A DNA stretch of 64,000 nt, from NCBI RefSeq assembly GCF_002838065.1, contig NZ_PIZU01000015.1, positions 57,123-121,122 of the forward strand. Direction: 5' to 3'. The notes below the pieces were generated by a model that was not told the origin of the DNA, searched no databases, and was given only the letters and a program-made list of their open reading frames with translations. Of the stretch, positions 17,351 through 26,586 are shown in pieces. Source of the stretch: Mycobacterium hubeiense. Lineage in GTDB: Bacteria > Actinomycetota > Actinomycetes > Mycobacteriales > Mycobacteriaceae. A program made the position numbers and the translations under genes. How positions within the stretch are numbered: the stretch's first letter is position 1; every line of letters begins with the position of its first letter.

Positions 17351-17773
17351 ATGATACCGTTAGGCATGCTCAGTGAGTCGACGCCGATGGAAACGTCGCC
17401 CGGCCACCTGCTCGGCCAGATGGGGTTCCGCGACGTGCTGGAAACCGATGAGCGGCTGATCGTCGAGATGGACAACCGGCCCGACCTGACCAACATCCGC
17501 GGCGCCCTGCAGGGCGGATTGGTGGCGACGCTGATCGACATCGCCGCCGGACGGTTGGCGGGCCGCCATGTGCGCGCCGACCAGGACGTCACCACCGCCG
17601 ATATGAACGTGCACTTTCTCGCGCCCGTCGTGGAGGGGCCTGCGCGGGCGGAGGCGACGATCGTGCGCGCCGGTAGACGGCTGATCGTCACGGCGGTAGA
17701 CGTGACCGACGTGGCCCGCGACCGCCTCGCCGCACGCGCGACGCTGAGCTTCGCCGTCCTCGACCGGCGTTAA
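17351..17773 (+). CDS. PaaI-type hotdog-fold thioesterase
   Basis: 140-aa protein with the PaaI thioesterase pattern: RGALQGGLVATLIDIAAG in the hotdog helix and ADMNVHFLAPV in the following strand. Members hydrolyse acyl-CoA thioesters. ATG 17351 has GGAG five bases upstream; later Met codons at 17366 and 17387 are alternatives. It is followed after 10 bp by a SnoaL-like gene on the same strand. The substrate is unknown. Confidence 0.8.
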   Translation: MIPLGMLSESTPMETSPGHLLGQMGFRDVLETDERLIVEMDNRPDLTNIRGALQGGLVATLIDIAAGRLAGRHVRADQDVTTADMNVHFLAPVVEGPARAEATIVRAGRRLIVTAVDVTDVARDRLAARATLSFAVLDRR

Positions 17774-17783
17774 GTTTGGAGGC

Positions 17784-18230
17784 ATGAGCCTCGACGTCGT
17801 CGACGAAGAATTCGCCACGCGGTTTGCCGAACAGTTCGCCGACACCTGGCGCACTCCCGATCTGGCCAAGCACGAGGCACTGTGGAGCGACGACATCGTC
17901 TTGACCCAGCCGATGATGGGCACGCTGCGCGGCAAGCATGCCTGCCGCGAGTCGTTCCAGCGACTGTTCGCATTGGTGCCCGACCTGCACGCTGACGTGC
18001 ACCGCGTCGCGCACGGTAAACACGAGGTGTTCATCGAATTCACGCTGAGCGGAACCTACGGCGGCAAGCCCATCTCCTGGGATGCGGTCGACCGCTTCAC
18101 CTTCACCAACGGGCTGATCGCCGAACGCGTTTCGTATTTCGACTCCACCCCGCTGATCGGCAAACTGGTCGGCCGCCCCGCGGGCTGGGAACGCTTGGTC
18201 CGCATCGGCACCCAGCTGTTCCGGCGTTAG
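17784..18230 (+). CDS. SnoaL-like / NTF2-fold protein
   Basis: 148-aa protein of the SnoaL/nuclear-transport-factor-2-like superfamily. Hallmarks are a helical start, WSDDIVLTQPMMGTLRGK, FTLSGTYGGKPISW and a C-terminal ISWDAVDRFTF strand. Such proteins are polyketide cyclases, isomerases or ligand binders; the activity cannot be read here. A strong Shine-Dalgarno (TTTGGAGG) fixes the start. Probably in one transcript with the thioesterase. Confidence 0.75.
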   Translation: MSLDVVDEEFATRFAEQFADTWRTPDLAKHEALWSDDIVLTQPMMGTLRGKHACRESFQRLFALVPDLHADVHRVAHGKHEVFIEFTLSGTYGGKPISWDAVDRFTFTNGLIAERVSYFDSTPLIGKLVGRPAGWERLVRIGTQLFRR

Positions 18231-18811
18231 GCCTTGGGCGCGCGGCCGAACCAGGACTTGCGCGGGCCGCGAATGTCCACCGAACCGCACACCACCTTGC
18301 CGGTCAGGATGACGTGCGGGGTGCCCTCGGCCGGGGCGTACTTGCGGTGATCATGCGCGCTGCCGACGATGACCTCGACGTCGTCGATCGACGCGCTCGC
18401 CCCCTCGGGCAGCCGGATGTCCACACCGCCGAATTTCATGTCCAGCTCAATGAGAACCATCGGCCCCGCGAAGCGCGCCCGGGTCAGGTCCAAGTCGACG
18501 GACCCCATCCGTCGCACCAACGCCAGCCGGGTCGGCACGGTCCATTCGCCCTGGCGTTTGAGAGAGCCGAGGATCCCGCGCAGCTCCACCCGATCGGCCG
18601 CCGAGGTGACGATCGCGGCGGGTCCGGGCAGGTCGCCGACGAGCGCGTCGAGATCGGAGCGCATGCGCGCCCGCGACACCATCGCCGAGCGTTCCTCGAA
18701 CTCTTCGATGTCGATCAGCCCGAGCGCAACGGCGTTATGCAGCCGCCGCAGCGTGCCGTTGCGGTCGGCGTCCGAGACGCGCAGCACTGACTCGTGGTTG
18801 GTTTCTGTCAT
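18227..18811 (-). CDS. DUF1707 protein with LiaF-like C-terminal domain
   Basis: 194-aa protein. The N-terminal DUF1707 segment (RVSDADRNGTLRRLHNAVALGLIDIEEFEER, split at about residue 40) is followed by a domain with repeated strands (VELRGILGSLKR, GSVDLDLTRARF, FGGVDIRLPEG, VCGSVDIRGP) typical of cell-envelope stress proteins of the LiaF/YvqF C-terminal kind. It has no membrane segment. Its stop region overlaps the convergent SnoaL gene by four bases. The function is not established. Confidence 0.75.
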   Translation of the reverse strand: MTETNHESVLRVSDADRNGTLRRLHNAVALGLIDIEEFEERSAMVSRARMRSDLDALVGDLPGPAAIVTSAADRVELRGILGSLKRQGEWTVPTRLALVRRMGSVDLDLTRARFAGPMVLIELDMKFGGVDIRLPEGASASIDDVEVIVGSAHDHRKYAPAEGTPHVILTGKVVCGSVDIRGPRKSWFGRAPKA

Positions 18812-18832
18812 CGCCCTCTGCGGACAGGTTAC

Positions 18833-20647
18833 TCAGGCCTGATAATCCGGGGGCAATCCGTCCAACATCGTCTTGCACATCCGCACCGCGTATTCCGAAC
18901 TGCCACCGCCGACGATCAGCGCGGCGAACGCGAGATCGCCGCGGTAGCCCGCGAACCACGAGTGCGAGCCGCCCTCGAATTCGGCCTCACCCGTCTTCCC
19001 GCGCACGTCTCCGGCCGAAGCGATGGCCTCGGCGGTGCCGTTGGTCACCACCAACCGCATCATCGGCCGCAGACTGTCCACCACCTCCGGCGTAACCGGT
19101 GTGCGGTCACCGGTGACGACCGTCTGACGCCCCGCAATCAGTTGCGGCACAGGGGTTTTACCGGCGGCCACGGTGGCGGCGGCCAATGCCATGCCGAACG
19201 GGCTGGCCAGCACCTTGCCCTGCCCAAAGCCGTCTTCGGTGCGTTCGGCGAGGTTGACCGTCGGCGGTACATCGCCGGAAACCGTGGTGAGGCCCTCGAT
19301 CTGGTAATCAAGCCCGATGCCGTACTGGGCCGCGGCTTGGGTCAGCGCTCGTGGGGGCATCCTGCTGGCCAGTTCGGCGAACGTGGTGTTGCACGAACTG
19401 GCGAACGCGCGTGACATCGGCACGGTGCCCAGGTCGAAGCCGCCGTAGTTGGGCACGGTGCGATGCCCGACGTCGATGGTGCCCGGGCAGCCCAGCAGCG
19501 TGTTGGGTGTGGCCATGTCGCGCTCGATCGCCGCGCCGGCGGTGACGATCTTGAACGTCGACCCCGGCGGGTACAACCCGGTGGTGGCGATGGGTCCATC
19601 GGCGTCGGCGGCGGCGTTCTGCGCGACGGCGAGGATCTCACCGGTTGACGGTTTGATCGCCACGATCATCGCCTTCTTGCCGGTGGTGTTGACGGCGTTC
19701 TGGGCGGCGTTCTGCACGGCGCGGTCCAGGCTGATCGTCACCGCAGGCGCCGCATCGCCGGGGACCTCGTGGAGCACGTCGACGTCGACGTCGTTCTGGT
19801 TGACGCTGACGACGCGCCAGCCGGCCTTCCCGTCGAGTTCGTCGCGCACCGCTTCTTTGACCTGGCCGATGATCGCCGGTGCGAAAGACTCGTCGGTGGG
19901 CAACATCGCCGCTTGCGGGGTGATGACCACGCCGGGGCGCGCGGCAATCGCGGCGGATACCGGATCGTGGTCGGACTGGCGCAGGGTGATCAGGCTCAGC
20001 GGCTGCGCCGACGAGCTGGCCTGCTCGGCCAGTCGTTGCGCGTCCATCGTGTTGTCGAACGGCCGCAGCGCATCTGCGACCGCGCGGGCGGTCGACATCA
20101 GATGTGCGCCAGCCGATTTGGCGTCGAGCGCGTAGTGGTAGAGATTGCCGGGCACCAGCACGCTGGTACCGCCACGCTCATTGACCGACGCTCGCCGCGG
20201 CGGGTCGGCGCGCAGCGCGAAGGTCTGGTGTTCGCCGAGCCGGGGGTGCAGCCCGGTGGCGGTCCAGCGCACCTGCCAGCGGCCCTCGTCGCGCACCATG
20301 TTCAGCTGACCGTCGTAGGTCCAGGTGCGGTCCTTGGGCAGATGCCAGGTGTAGCGGTAGGTGACGCTGCCGGTGTCCTCGGAGAATTTCGAGCCGACGA
20401 TCTGAGCGTCCAGCCGAACCGCCTGCAACCCCGACCATGCCTCGTTGAGCGCGGCGCGGGCGTCGGCCGGCCGGTCGCTGAGTTCCGCCGCCGCGGCGGT
20501 GTCGCCGGTGGCCAGTGCTTCAAAGAATTGCTCGGCCGCCGGTTCGGGTCCGTCCGGGCGGGGCGTGCACGCGTTGAGCGCGGCGATCAACACGGCCACC
20601 GTCAGGAGACATGTCACCCGTGATGCTAGTGAGAGCGAAGTTGCCAT
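18833..20647 (-). CDS. Penicillin-binding lipoprotein (Rv2864c-like transpeptidase)
   Basis: Envelope-anchored D,D-transpeptidase-type PBP of 604 aa, matching the length I recall for Rv2864c. The N-terminus is a lipoprotein signal with lipobox ALNAC. An NTF2-like MecA_N domain follows (about residues 35-150), then a dimerisation domain, then the transpeptidase domain. The active-site motifs are STFK near residue 363, SCN in AFASSCNTTF, and KTG in VRGKTGEAEF. ATG 20647 is chosen because it immediately precedes the signal peptide; the longer upstream frame runs through a large inverted repeat. The role is peptidoglycan cross-linking and beta-lactam binding. Confidence 0.92.
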   Translation of the reverse strand: MATSLSLASRVTCLLTVAVLIAALNACTPRPDGPEPAAEQFFEALATGDTAAAAELSDRPADARAALNEAWSGLQAVRLDAQIVGSKFSEDTGSVTYRYTWHLPKDRTWTYDGQLNMVRDEGRWQVRWTATGLHPRLGEHQTFALRADPPRRASVNERGGTSVLVPGNLYHYALDAKSAGAHLMSTARAVADALRPFDNTMDAQRLAEQASSSAQPLSLITLRQSDHDPVSAAIAARPGVVITPQAAMLPTDESFAPAIIGQVKEAVRDELDGKAGWRVVSVNQNDVDVDVLHEVPGDAAPAVTISLDRAVQNAAQNAVNTTGKKAMIVAIKPSTGEILAVAQNAAADADGPIATTGLYPPGSTFKIVTAGAAIERDMATPNTLLGCPGTIDVGHRTVPNYGGFDLGTVPMSRAFASSCNTTFAELASRMPPRALTQAAAQYGIGLDYQIEGLTTVSGDVPPTVNLAERTEDGFGQGKVLASPFGMALAAATVAAGKTPVPQLIAGRQTVVTGDRTPVTPEVVDSLRPMMRLVVTNGTAEAIASAGDVRGKTGEAEFEGGSHSWFAGYRGDLAFAALIVGGGSSEYAVRMCKTMLDGLPPDYQA

Positions 20648-20712
20648 TGGGGCAGATGTTAAAGCGATATGGTGGCCATCCCTGGCAGGCGCACCGAGAT
20701 CCACGGGTGATG

Positions 20713-20784
20713 GTTCCGCGAGACTGTCGTTATCGAGGCCCCTACTCGCACAACGTCTCGATAACGACAGTCTCGCGGAGGAAC
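20713..20784. repeat. Long perfect inverted repeat (22-bp stem)
   Basis: Left arm 20713-20737 and right arm 20757-20784 share CCGCGAGACTGTCGTTATCG and flanks, giving 22 perfectly paired bases with a 19-base loop; pairing continues to GTT/AAC after a 2-base bulge. It lies between the divergent PBP lipoprotein and peroxiredoxin-like genes, so it is not in the usual place for a terminator. It may be a REP/MITE-like element. Confidence 0.9.
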
Positions 20785-20827
20785 ACCTTGGTAGGCATAG
20801 GCTGTTACGCCAACTATGAGGAATGCC

Positions 20828-21352
20828 ATGGAGCAGGTCACCGACCGCGAGCTGACCACCGTCACCGGGGAACGCATCCGCGTGCCCGATCCAGAACGAT
20901 TGGTGCACTTGCAGTTCCGCCGGTTCGCCGGCTGTCCCATCTGCAATCTGCACCTGCGCTCTATCGCCCAGCGCCACGATGAAATCACCGCGGCCGGCAT
21001 TCGTGAGGTGGTGTTCTTCCACTCGCCCGCCGACGATCTGCGCCCGCACACCGCGGATCTGCCGTTCGCCACCGTCGCGGATCCGGACAAGCGCTACTAC
21101 CGCGAGTTCGGCGTCGAGTCGAGCCCGCGGGCGGTGCTCGATCCGCGCGCGTGGGGGACGATTCTGCGCGGGGTCGTGACGACCGCACGCGGCCGATTCC
21201 GTGCGCCGGCACTCCGACAACCGGGCGGGCGCCTGGGCCTACCGGCCGACTTTCTCATCGACCCCAGCGGACGGGTGGTGGCCGCCAAGTACGGCGAACA
21301 CGCCGACGATCAGTGGTCCGTCGACGAATTACTCAGCCACGCCCGCGATTAA
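20828..21352 (+). CDS. Peroxiredoxin-like (AhpC/TSA) protein
   Basis: Thioredoxin-fold protein of 174 aa from this start. The RFAGCPICNLHL segment near residue 35 carries a CxxC pair at the peroxidatic position, and PADFLIDPSGRVV near residue 140 is the typical cis-Pro strand. Such peroxiredoxin-like proteins reduce peroxides or act as thiol oxidoreductases. ATG 20828 has GAGG six bases upstream and is preferred to ATG 20816, which has no ribosome-binding site. It lies downstream of the 22-bp-stem inverted repeat. Confidence 0.78.
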   Translation: MEQVTDRELTTVTGERIRVPDPERLVHLQFRRFAGCPICNLHLRSIAQRHDEITAAGIREVVFFHSPADDLRPHTADLPFATVADPDKRYYREFGVESSPRAVLDPRAWGTILRGVVTTARGRFRAPALRQPGGRLGLPADFLIDPSGRVVAAKYGEHADDQWSVDELLSHARD

Positions 21353-22008
21353 GCCCCTGCGGCCGGAGCCCGCACCACCAACGGCACACCGGGGAAGTAC
21401 GCGGCCATCTCCGAGCGCGCCTTGCGCAGCGCGGCCGTGCCGTAGCCCTGCTTGCGGTGGTCGGGATGGATCCAGATCCGCACATTGACCTCGCCCCCGG
21501 CAAGCTCACCGAACACCATGCCGACCTTCTGGCTGCCATCGGTGGCCACCAGCCACACCGCCTCCTCGGCGTCGACGCGGGCCAGCGCCGCGCGGATCTC
21601 GTCGTCCAGGCTGCCCGCGGGGGCACCGGAGCCGTCGCCCGCAGCACCCACATCGTCGGTGCGCGCGGCGAAGATGTCGCGATCGGAGTCGGGCGCAAAC
21701 GGGCGCAGCGTCAGGTTCTCACCCGAGGTGCGCTCCCCCATCGTGAAGCTGAGCTGGGTGTTGAGATCGTCGAGTTCGGCGGCGATCCTGCGGCGCGAAT
21801 CCTTGGTGAGTCGGTCGAAGGACAGGGCCATCACCGCCTCACCGCCCAACCGCGAGGTGCCGAGCAATTGCGCGATCGCATCGACCGCGGCGGCGGAGTC
21901 TTCGGCATCGACGATGACGTCGAGCACTTCGTGTCGGCGTTCGAGTGCGCGCACCAGAGCGTCGGCGATCTCTCGGCGGGCCACCGTGCGGTCAGGATCG
22001 GAGGTCAT
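21349..22008 (-). CDS. GNAT acetyltransferase with GyrA-like N-terminal segment
   Basis: 219-aa protein. Residues about 105-219 are a GNAT domain (KVGMVFGELAGGEVNVRIW, then IHPDHRKQGYGTAALR as the acetyl-CoA motif). Residues about 10-90 do not look like an acetyltransferase: EIADALVRALERRHEVLDVI ... ALSFDRLTKDSRRRI follows the coiled-coil/tower region of DNA gyrase A (AHILxGLxxALxxxDEVIxxI ... RRLxxLERxxI). The start ATG 22008 is 17 bases after the upstream GNAT gene. Substrate unknown. It ends four bases into the convergent peroxiredoxin-like gene. Confidence 0.7.
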   Translation of the reverse strand: MTSDPDRTVARREIADALVRALERRHEVLDVIVDAEDSAAAVDAIAQLLGTSRLGGEAVMALSFDRLTKDSRRRIAAELDDLNTQLSFTMGERTSGENLTLRPFAPDSDRDIFAARTDDVGAAGDGSGAPAGSLDDEIRAALARVDAEEAVWLVATDGSQKVGMVFGELAGGEVNVRIWIHPDHRKQGYGTAALRKARSEMAAYFPGVPLVVRAPAAGA

Positions 22009-22025
22009 GCCGTCCAACGTAGACG

Positions 22026-22880
22026 TCAGTCCAGCAGCACGGTCGCGAAGGTGCCCACCTGTTGGAATCCGATGCGGTCGTAGGTGGCGCGCGCGACGGT
22101 GTTGAAGCTGTTGACGTACAGGCTGGCGATCCGGCCGCCGCGCACCACAGCGGCCGCCAGCGTGGCGGTGCCTGCGGTGCCGATGCCGCGCCCGCGCCAG
22201 TCGGGGTGCACCCATACGCCTTGGATCTGGCCGACGGCCGGGGACTGCGAGCCGACCTCGGCCTTGAACACCACCTCGCCGCGTTCGAAGCGCGCCCACG
22301 CCCGGCCCGCGGCGATCAGTCCGGCGACCCGTCGCCGGTACCCGCGGCCGCCGTCGCCGATGCGGGGGTCGATGCCGACCTCGCCGATGAACATGTCGAT
22401 GGCCGCGACCAGGTAGGCGTCGAGCTCGTCGATGCGCACCGGGCGCACCTCGGGGTCGAGCGCACACTGCGGCACCGTGCTCAGCGCCATCAGCGGCTGA
22501 TGTTCGCGCACGTCGCGGGCCGGGCCCCAGGCGTGTTCGAGGCGCCGCCACATCGGCAGCACCAGCTCGGCGCGGCCGACCAGCGACGAGCAGCGTCGCG
22601 GCGTGCTCATGGCCTTGTCCGCGAACGCGTTCAGGTCGCCGAGTTCACCGCGCAGCGGGATCAGATTGGCTCCGGCGTAACACAGCGATTCGCTGGCGTG
22701 GCGCCGCGTCCACAGCTCCCCGCCGATGCCGCCGGGGTCGACGCCGTGCTCGGCCACGCGCGAGGCCACCATGCAGGAGCCGACCGGATCCTCGTCGAGC
22801 ACCTGGCGCACCGATACGGCGTCGCGCACCACCGACACCCGTCCCGCGTCGACGAGGCGAAAAAGCGGCGGAGCCGACAT
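22026..22880 (-). CDS. GNAT-family N-acetyltransferase (Rv2867c-like)
   Basis: 284-aa protein with an N-terminal DUF4081-like region (VRQVLDEDPVGSCMVASRV) and a C-terminal GNAT domain with the acetyl-CoA motif VWVHPDWRGRGIGTAGT near residue 225 and NTVARATYDRIGF. Its place directly after ispG matches Rv2867c in M. tuberculosis. The acceptor is unknown. It probably shares the dxr-rip1-ispG transcript. Confidence 0.83.
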   Translation of the reverse strand: MSAPPLFRLVDAGRVSVVRDAVSVRQVLDEDPVGSCMVASRVAEHGVDPGGIGGELWTRRHASESLCYAGANLIPLRGELGDLNAFADKAMSTPRRCSSLVGRAELVLPMWRRLEHAWGPARDVREHQPLMALSTVPQCALDPEVRPVRIDELDAYLVAAIDMFIGEVGIDPRIGDGGRGYRRRVAGLIAAGRAWARFERGEVVFKAEVGSQSPAVGQIQGVWVHPDWRGRGIGTAGTATLAAAVVRGGRIASLYVNSFNTVARATYDRIGFQQVGTFATVLLD

Positions 22881-22929
22881 TGAATGTGTCCTGTGACTCG
22901 TTCCGCGTAAGCGGCCGGTGTTACCGCAC

Positions 22930-24081
22930 TCAGCTTACGGTCACAACCGGCGAACCGCTGGCATCATCGGAACCCCGTTCCTCCGCGATCCGCATGGCCT
23001 CTTCGATCAGGGTCTCGACGATCTGCGCCTCGGGCACGGTCTTGATCACCTCGCCGCGAACGAAGATCTGTCCCTTGCCGTTTCCGGACGCGACGCCGAG
23101 GTCGGCCTCGCGCGCCTCGCCCGGTCCGTTGACGACACAACCCATCACCGCCACCCGCAGTGGGACGTCGAGCCCGTCCAGCCCGGCGGTGACCTCGTTG
23201 GCCAACGTGTAGACGTCGACCTGCGCGCGACCGCAGGATGGACACGACACGATCTCGAGCCCGCGCGGCCGCAGGTTCAGCGATTCGAGGATCTGGTTGC
23301 CGACCTTGACCTCTTCGATCGGCGGCGCCGACAGCGACACCCGGATGGTGTCGCCGATGCCCTTGGACAGCAGCGCGCCGAACGCGACCGCGGATTTGAT
23401 GGTGCCCTGGAACGCCGGGCCGGCCTCGGTGACGCCGAGGTGCAGCGGGTAGTCGCACTTCTCGGCGAGCAACTCGTAGGCGGCCACCATGATCACCGGG
23501 TCGTTGTGCTTGACGCTGATCTTGATGTCGCCGAAGCCATGTTCCTCGAACAGCGACGCCTCCCACAGCGCGGACTCGACCAGCGCTTCGGGGGTGGCCT
23601 TGCCGTACTTCTCCATGAATCGCTTGTCCAGCGAGCCGGCGTTGACGCCGATGCGGATCGGGATGCCGGCGTCGCCGGCGGCCTTGGCGACCTCGGCTAC
23701 CCGGCCGTCGAATTCCTTGATGTTGCCGGGATTCACCCGCACGGCAGCACAGCCGGCGTCGATCGCGGCGAAGATGTACTTGGGCTGGAAGTGGATGTCG
23801 GCGATCATCGGGATCTGGCTGTGCCGGGCGATCTCGGGCAGCGCGTCGGCGTCTTCTTGGCGCGGGCAGGCCACCCGGACGATGTCGCAGCCCGTCGCGG
23901 TGAGCTCGGCGATCTGCTGCAGGGTGGCGTTGACGTCGTGGGTTTTGGTCGTGGTCATCGACTGCACCGCGATCGGATGCTCGCTGCCGATGCCGACGTT
24001 GCCGACCATCAGCTGACGCGTCTTGCGCCGCGGCGCCAGCGTGGGCGCAGGCGGTGCGGGCATGCCTAGCCCGACGGACAT
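22930..24081 (-). CDS. ispG: 4-hydroxy-3-methylbut-2-en-1-yl diphosphate synthase
   Basis: Iron-sulfur enzyme of the MEP isoprenoid pathway (GcpE), converting MEcPP to HMBPP; 383 aa. Visible are the N-terminal TIM-barrel part ([35 protein letters not shown]) and the C-terminal 4Fe-4S part with Cys in SCPSCGR and [11 protein letters not shown]. It sits with dxr, the other MEP gene here, with rip1 between them, a conserved mycobacterial arrangement. The start [11 protein letters not shown] agrees with the N-terminus I recall for M. tuberculosis IspG. Confidence 0.96.
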   Translation of the reverse strand: MSVGLGMPAPPAPTLAPRRKTRQLMVGNVGIGSEHPIAVQSMTTTKTHDVNATLQQIAELTATGCDIVRVACPRQEDADALPEIARHSQIPMIADIHFQPKYIFAAIDAGCAAVRVNPGNIKEFDGRVAEVAKAAGDAGIPIRIGVNAGSLDKRFMEKYGKATPEALVESALWEASLFEEHGFGDIKISVKHNDPVIMVAAYELLAEKCDYPLHLGVTEAGPAFQGTIKSAVAFGALLSKGIGDTIRVSLSAPPIEEVKVGNQILESLNLRPRGLEIVSCPSCGRAQVDVYTLANEVTAGLDGLDVPLRVAVMGCVVNGPGEAREADLGVASGNGKGQIFVRGEVIKTVPEAQIVETLIEEAMRIAEERGSDDASGSPVVTVS

Positions 24082-24089
24082 GGTGTCTC

Positions 24090-25313
24090 CTATTGGAAAA
24101 GTCTGATCGGGTTGACCAGGTCAGCGGTCACGGTCAGCAACATGTAGCCGACCACCACTACCAAGATTACGTAGGTAGCGGGCATGAGCTTGAGATAGTT
24201 CACCGGCGCCGCGGCCACCATGCCGCGGGCCGACCGGATCATATTGCGGATCTTCTCGAACACCGCAATCGCGATGTGGCCGCCGTCGAACGGCAGCAAC
24301 GGCACCAGGTTGATCGCGCCCAGCACGAAGTTCAGCTGCGCGAGGAAGAACCAGAACGCCACCCACAGGTCGTTGGCGACGGTGTCCCCGCCGATGATGC
24401 TGGCGCCTACCACGCTGATCGGGGTTTCGGGATCGCGCTCGCCGCCGCCGATCGCGTCGACCAGCGCTCCGACCTTGGTGGGGATCTTCGCCAGCGACTT
24501 GCCCAGTTCGACGGCCAGGTCGCCGGTGAACGCGAACGTCGCGGGCACCGCGGACAGCGCGTTGTATTGCGTGGGCGGGAACTGTGCGGCGGCGACGCCG
24601 ATGGCGCCGACGGTCTGGGGGGCCGGCTCGCCGTCGCCTTCGCGGATCCAGCGCTGGGTGGGCGTGACGTCGACGACGGTGGTGATGGTCTGCCCGTCGC
24701 GCTGCAGGGTGATCTCGGTGGGTCCGGTGAGTTTGCGGACCGCGGTGGCCATCTCCTCAAAGGTAAAGACCTCGGTGTCACCGACCTTCACCACGGTGTC
24801 GCCCGGTTGGATGCCGGCCAGCTCGGCCGGGCCGGGGCCGGTGCACTCACCCATTTGGTCTTGGCTGATCTGCGTTGCGACGCAACCGGTTTCGCCGACG
24901 ATCGCGCCGGTCGGCGGGTGCAGGTTGGGCAGGCCCCAGATTACGGCGATGGCATAAATGAGCACCAGGCCGATGACGAAGTTCATGCCCGGGCCGGCGA
25001 ACAGCACCGCCACGCGCTTCCAGGTCTTCTGCTTGTACATCGCGTAGGGCTCTTCGTCGGGCTTGAGTTCCTCGACCGACGTCATGCCCGCGATGTCGCA
25101 GAAGCCGCCCAGTGGAATGGCCTTGACGCCGTACTCCGTCTCCCCCAGCTGGTTGGGCCGACGGGTGGACCACAGGGTCGGGCCGAAGCCGACGAAGTAG
25201 CGGCGCACCTTCATCCCGGTGGCACGCGCCACCCACATGTGCCCGCATTCATGCAGGGCCACCGAAACGAGGATGGCGAGCGCGAACAGCACGACGCCGA
25301 TCACAAACATCAT
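24090..25313 (-). CDS. rip1: Site-2 intramembrane metalloprotease Rip1
   Basis: Zinc metalloprotease of 407 aa in the cytoplasmic membrane (Rv2869c-like). It cleaves anti-sigma factors within the membrane, including those of SigK, SigL and SigM in M. tuberculosis. The zinc motif HECGH is at residues 21-25 in the first membrane segment. A PDZ domain spans about residues 120-210 ([13 protein letters not shown]), and the third zinc ligand lies in [13 protein letters not shown]. The ATG overlaps the dxr stop (ATGA). SigK-type promoters for mpt83 and dipZ lie just beyond dxr, so protease and candidate output genes are neighbours. Confidence 0.95.
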   Translation of the reverse strand: MMFVIGVVLFALAILVSVALHECGHMWVARATGMKVRRYFVGFGPTLWSTRRPNQLGETEYGVKAIPLGGFCDIAGMTSVEELKPDEEPYAMYKQKTWKRVAVLFAGPGMNFVIGLVLIYAIAVIWGLPNLHPPTGAIVGETGCVATQISQDQMGECTGPGPAELAGIQPGDTVVKVGDTEVFTFEEMATAVRKLTGPTEITLQRDGQTITTVVDVTPTQRWIREGDGEPAPQTVGAIGVAAAQFPPTQYNALSAVPATFAFTGDLAVELGKSLAKIPTKVGALVDAIGGGERDPETPISVVGASIIGGDTVANDLWVAFWFFLAQLNFVLGAINLVPLLPFDGGHIAIAVFEKIRNMIRSARGMVAAAPVNYLKLMPATYVILVVVVGYMLLTVTADLVNPIRLFQ

Positions 25314-26485
25314 TTGGCGATTAACCCTTTTCTCGAGGCCTCGAGCTCAACCGCCTGCTTTGCCCGCTCGCGGGCCCAGCGTTGCGCGTCAAGTACGTCA
25401 TCCACGGTAGCGGGTTCGGCGGCCCAGCGGTCGGCGGCGTGCAGCACCTCGGCGACCGTGCGGACGATGGCCGGGAAGGTGATGTGGCCGTCGAGGAAGG
25501 CTGCGGCGGCTTCTTCGTTTGCCGCGTTGTAGACCGCCGTGAGGCAGCCGCCCGTCTTGCCGGCCTCGCGAGCCAGGTCCACCGCGGGAAAGACGTCCGC
25601 GTCCAACGGCTCGAACTCCCAGGTCGACGCCTGGGAGAAGTCGCAGGCCAGGGCGGCGTTGGGCACGCGCTCGGGCCAGCCCAGGGCGAGTGCGATCGGC
25701 AGCTTCATGTCCGGTGGGCTCGCCTGCGCGAGGGTCGAGCCGTCGGTGAAGGTGACCATCGAGTGCACGATCGACTGCGGGTGCACAACGACCTCGATGC
25801 GGTCGTAGTCGATGCCGAACAGCAGGTGCGTTTCGATGAGTTCCAGGCCCTTGTTGACCAGCGAGGCCGAGTTCAGCGTGTTCATCGGGCCCATCGACCA
25901 GGTCGGATGTGCGCCGGCCTGTTCGGGTGTGACGTGTTCGAGGTCGTCGGCGGTCCAGCCGCGGAACGGCCCGCCCGACGCGGTGAGCACGATCTTGGCG
26001 ACCTCGTCGGCGGTTCCGCCGCGCAGGCACTGCGCCATCGCGGAGTGCTCGGAGTCCACCGGCACGATCTGACCCGGTTGGGCGGCCTTGAGGACCAAGG
26101 GCCCGCCGGCGACCAGGGATTCCTTGTTGGCGAGCGCGAGCCGGGCGCCGGTGGCCAGGGCCGCCAGCGTGGGTTTGAGGCCCAACGCGCCGACCAGGGC
26201 GTTGAGCACGACGTCGGCCTGGGTGTTCTCGACGAGCCGGGTGACGGCGTCTTGTCCGGTGTAAGGGACGTCGCCGATCTGCGCCGCGGCAGCGGCGTCG
26301 GCGACGGCGATGTTCGTGACACCGGTTTCCTCGCGCTGGCGGGCCAGCAGACCGGGATTGCCGCCGCCGGCGGCCAGTCCGACGACTTCGAAGCGGTCCG
26401 GGTTGGCGGCGACAACCTCCAGCGCCTGGGTGCCGATCGACCCGGTGCTGCCGAGGATCAGCACGCGGGTTGGGGTGGTCGTCAC
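25310..26485 (-). CDS. dxr: 1-deoxy-D-xylulose 5-phosphate reductoisomerase
   Basis: NADPH-dependent second enzyme of the MEP pathway, target of fosmidomycin; 391 aa. Motifs are [12 protein letters not shown] (NADPH binding), [18 protein letters not shown] (metal and substrate), ASGGPFRG, and [15 protein letters not shown]. The GTG at 26485 is used because the nucleotide-binding motif starts about nine residues in, as usual; the ATG further up lies in the divergent promoter region. First gene of the dxr-rip1-ispG-GNAT series. Confidence 0.95.
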   Translation of the reverse strand: MTTTPTRVLILGSTGSIGTQALEVVAANPDRFEVVGLAAGGGNPGLLARQREETGVTNIAVADAAAAAQIGDVPYTGQDAVTRLVENTQADVVLNALVGALGLKPTLAALATGARLALANKESLVAGGPLVLKAAQPGQIVPVDSEHSAMAQCLRGGTADEVAKIVLTASGGPFRGWTADDLEHVTPEQAGAHPTWSMGPMNTLNSASLVNKGLELIETHLLFGIDYDRIEVVVHPQSIVHSMVTFTDGSTLAQASPPDMKLPIALALGWPERVPNAALACDFSQASTWEFEPLDADVFPAVDLAREAGKTGGCLTAVYNAANEEAAAAFLDGHITFPAIVRTVAEVLHAADRWAAEPATVDDVLDAQRWARERAKQAVELEASRKGLIAK

Positions 26486-26518
26486 CGATCTATTGTGCCG
26501 CGTCGGGGAAAGTCGCAC

Positions 26519-26545
26519 CCATCCGTGGCGCACGTCACTCCGAAT
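26519..26545 (+). promoter_or_regulatory. SigK-type promoter of the MPT83-like gene
   Basis: CCATCC (26519-26524), 15 bp, CCGAAT (26540-26545), 41 bp before the start codon. These hexamers are the -35 and -10 consensus reported for the ECF sigma factor SigK of M. tuberculosis. The same pair with the same spacing precedes dipZ, which strengthens the call. Confidence 0.75.
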
Positions 26546-26586
26546 ACCCGGTGTCAGACCGTCCACGACAAGGGAGTGACACCGTC

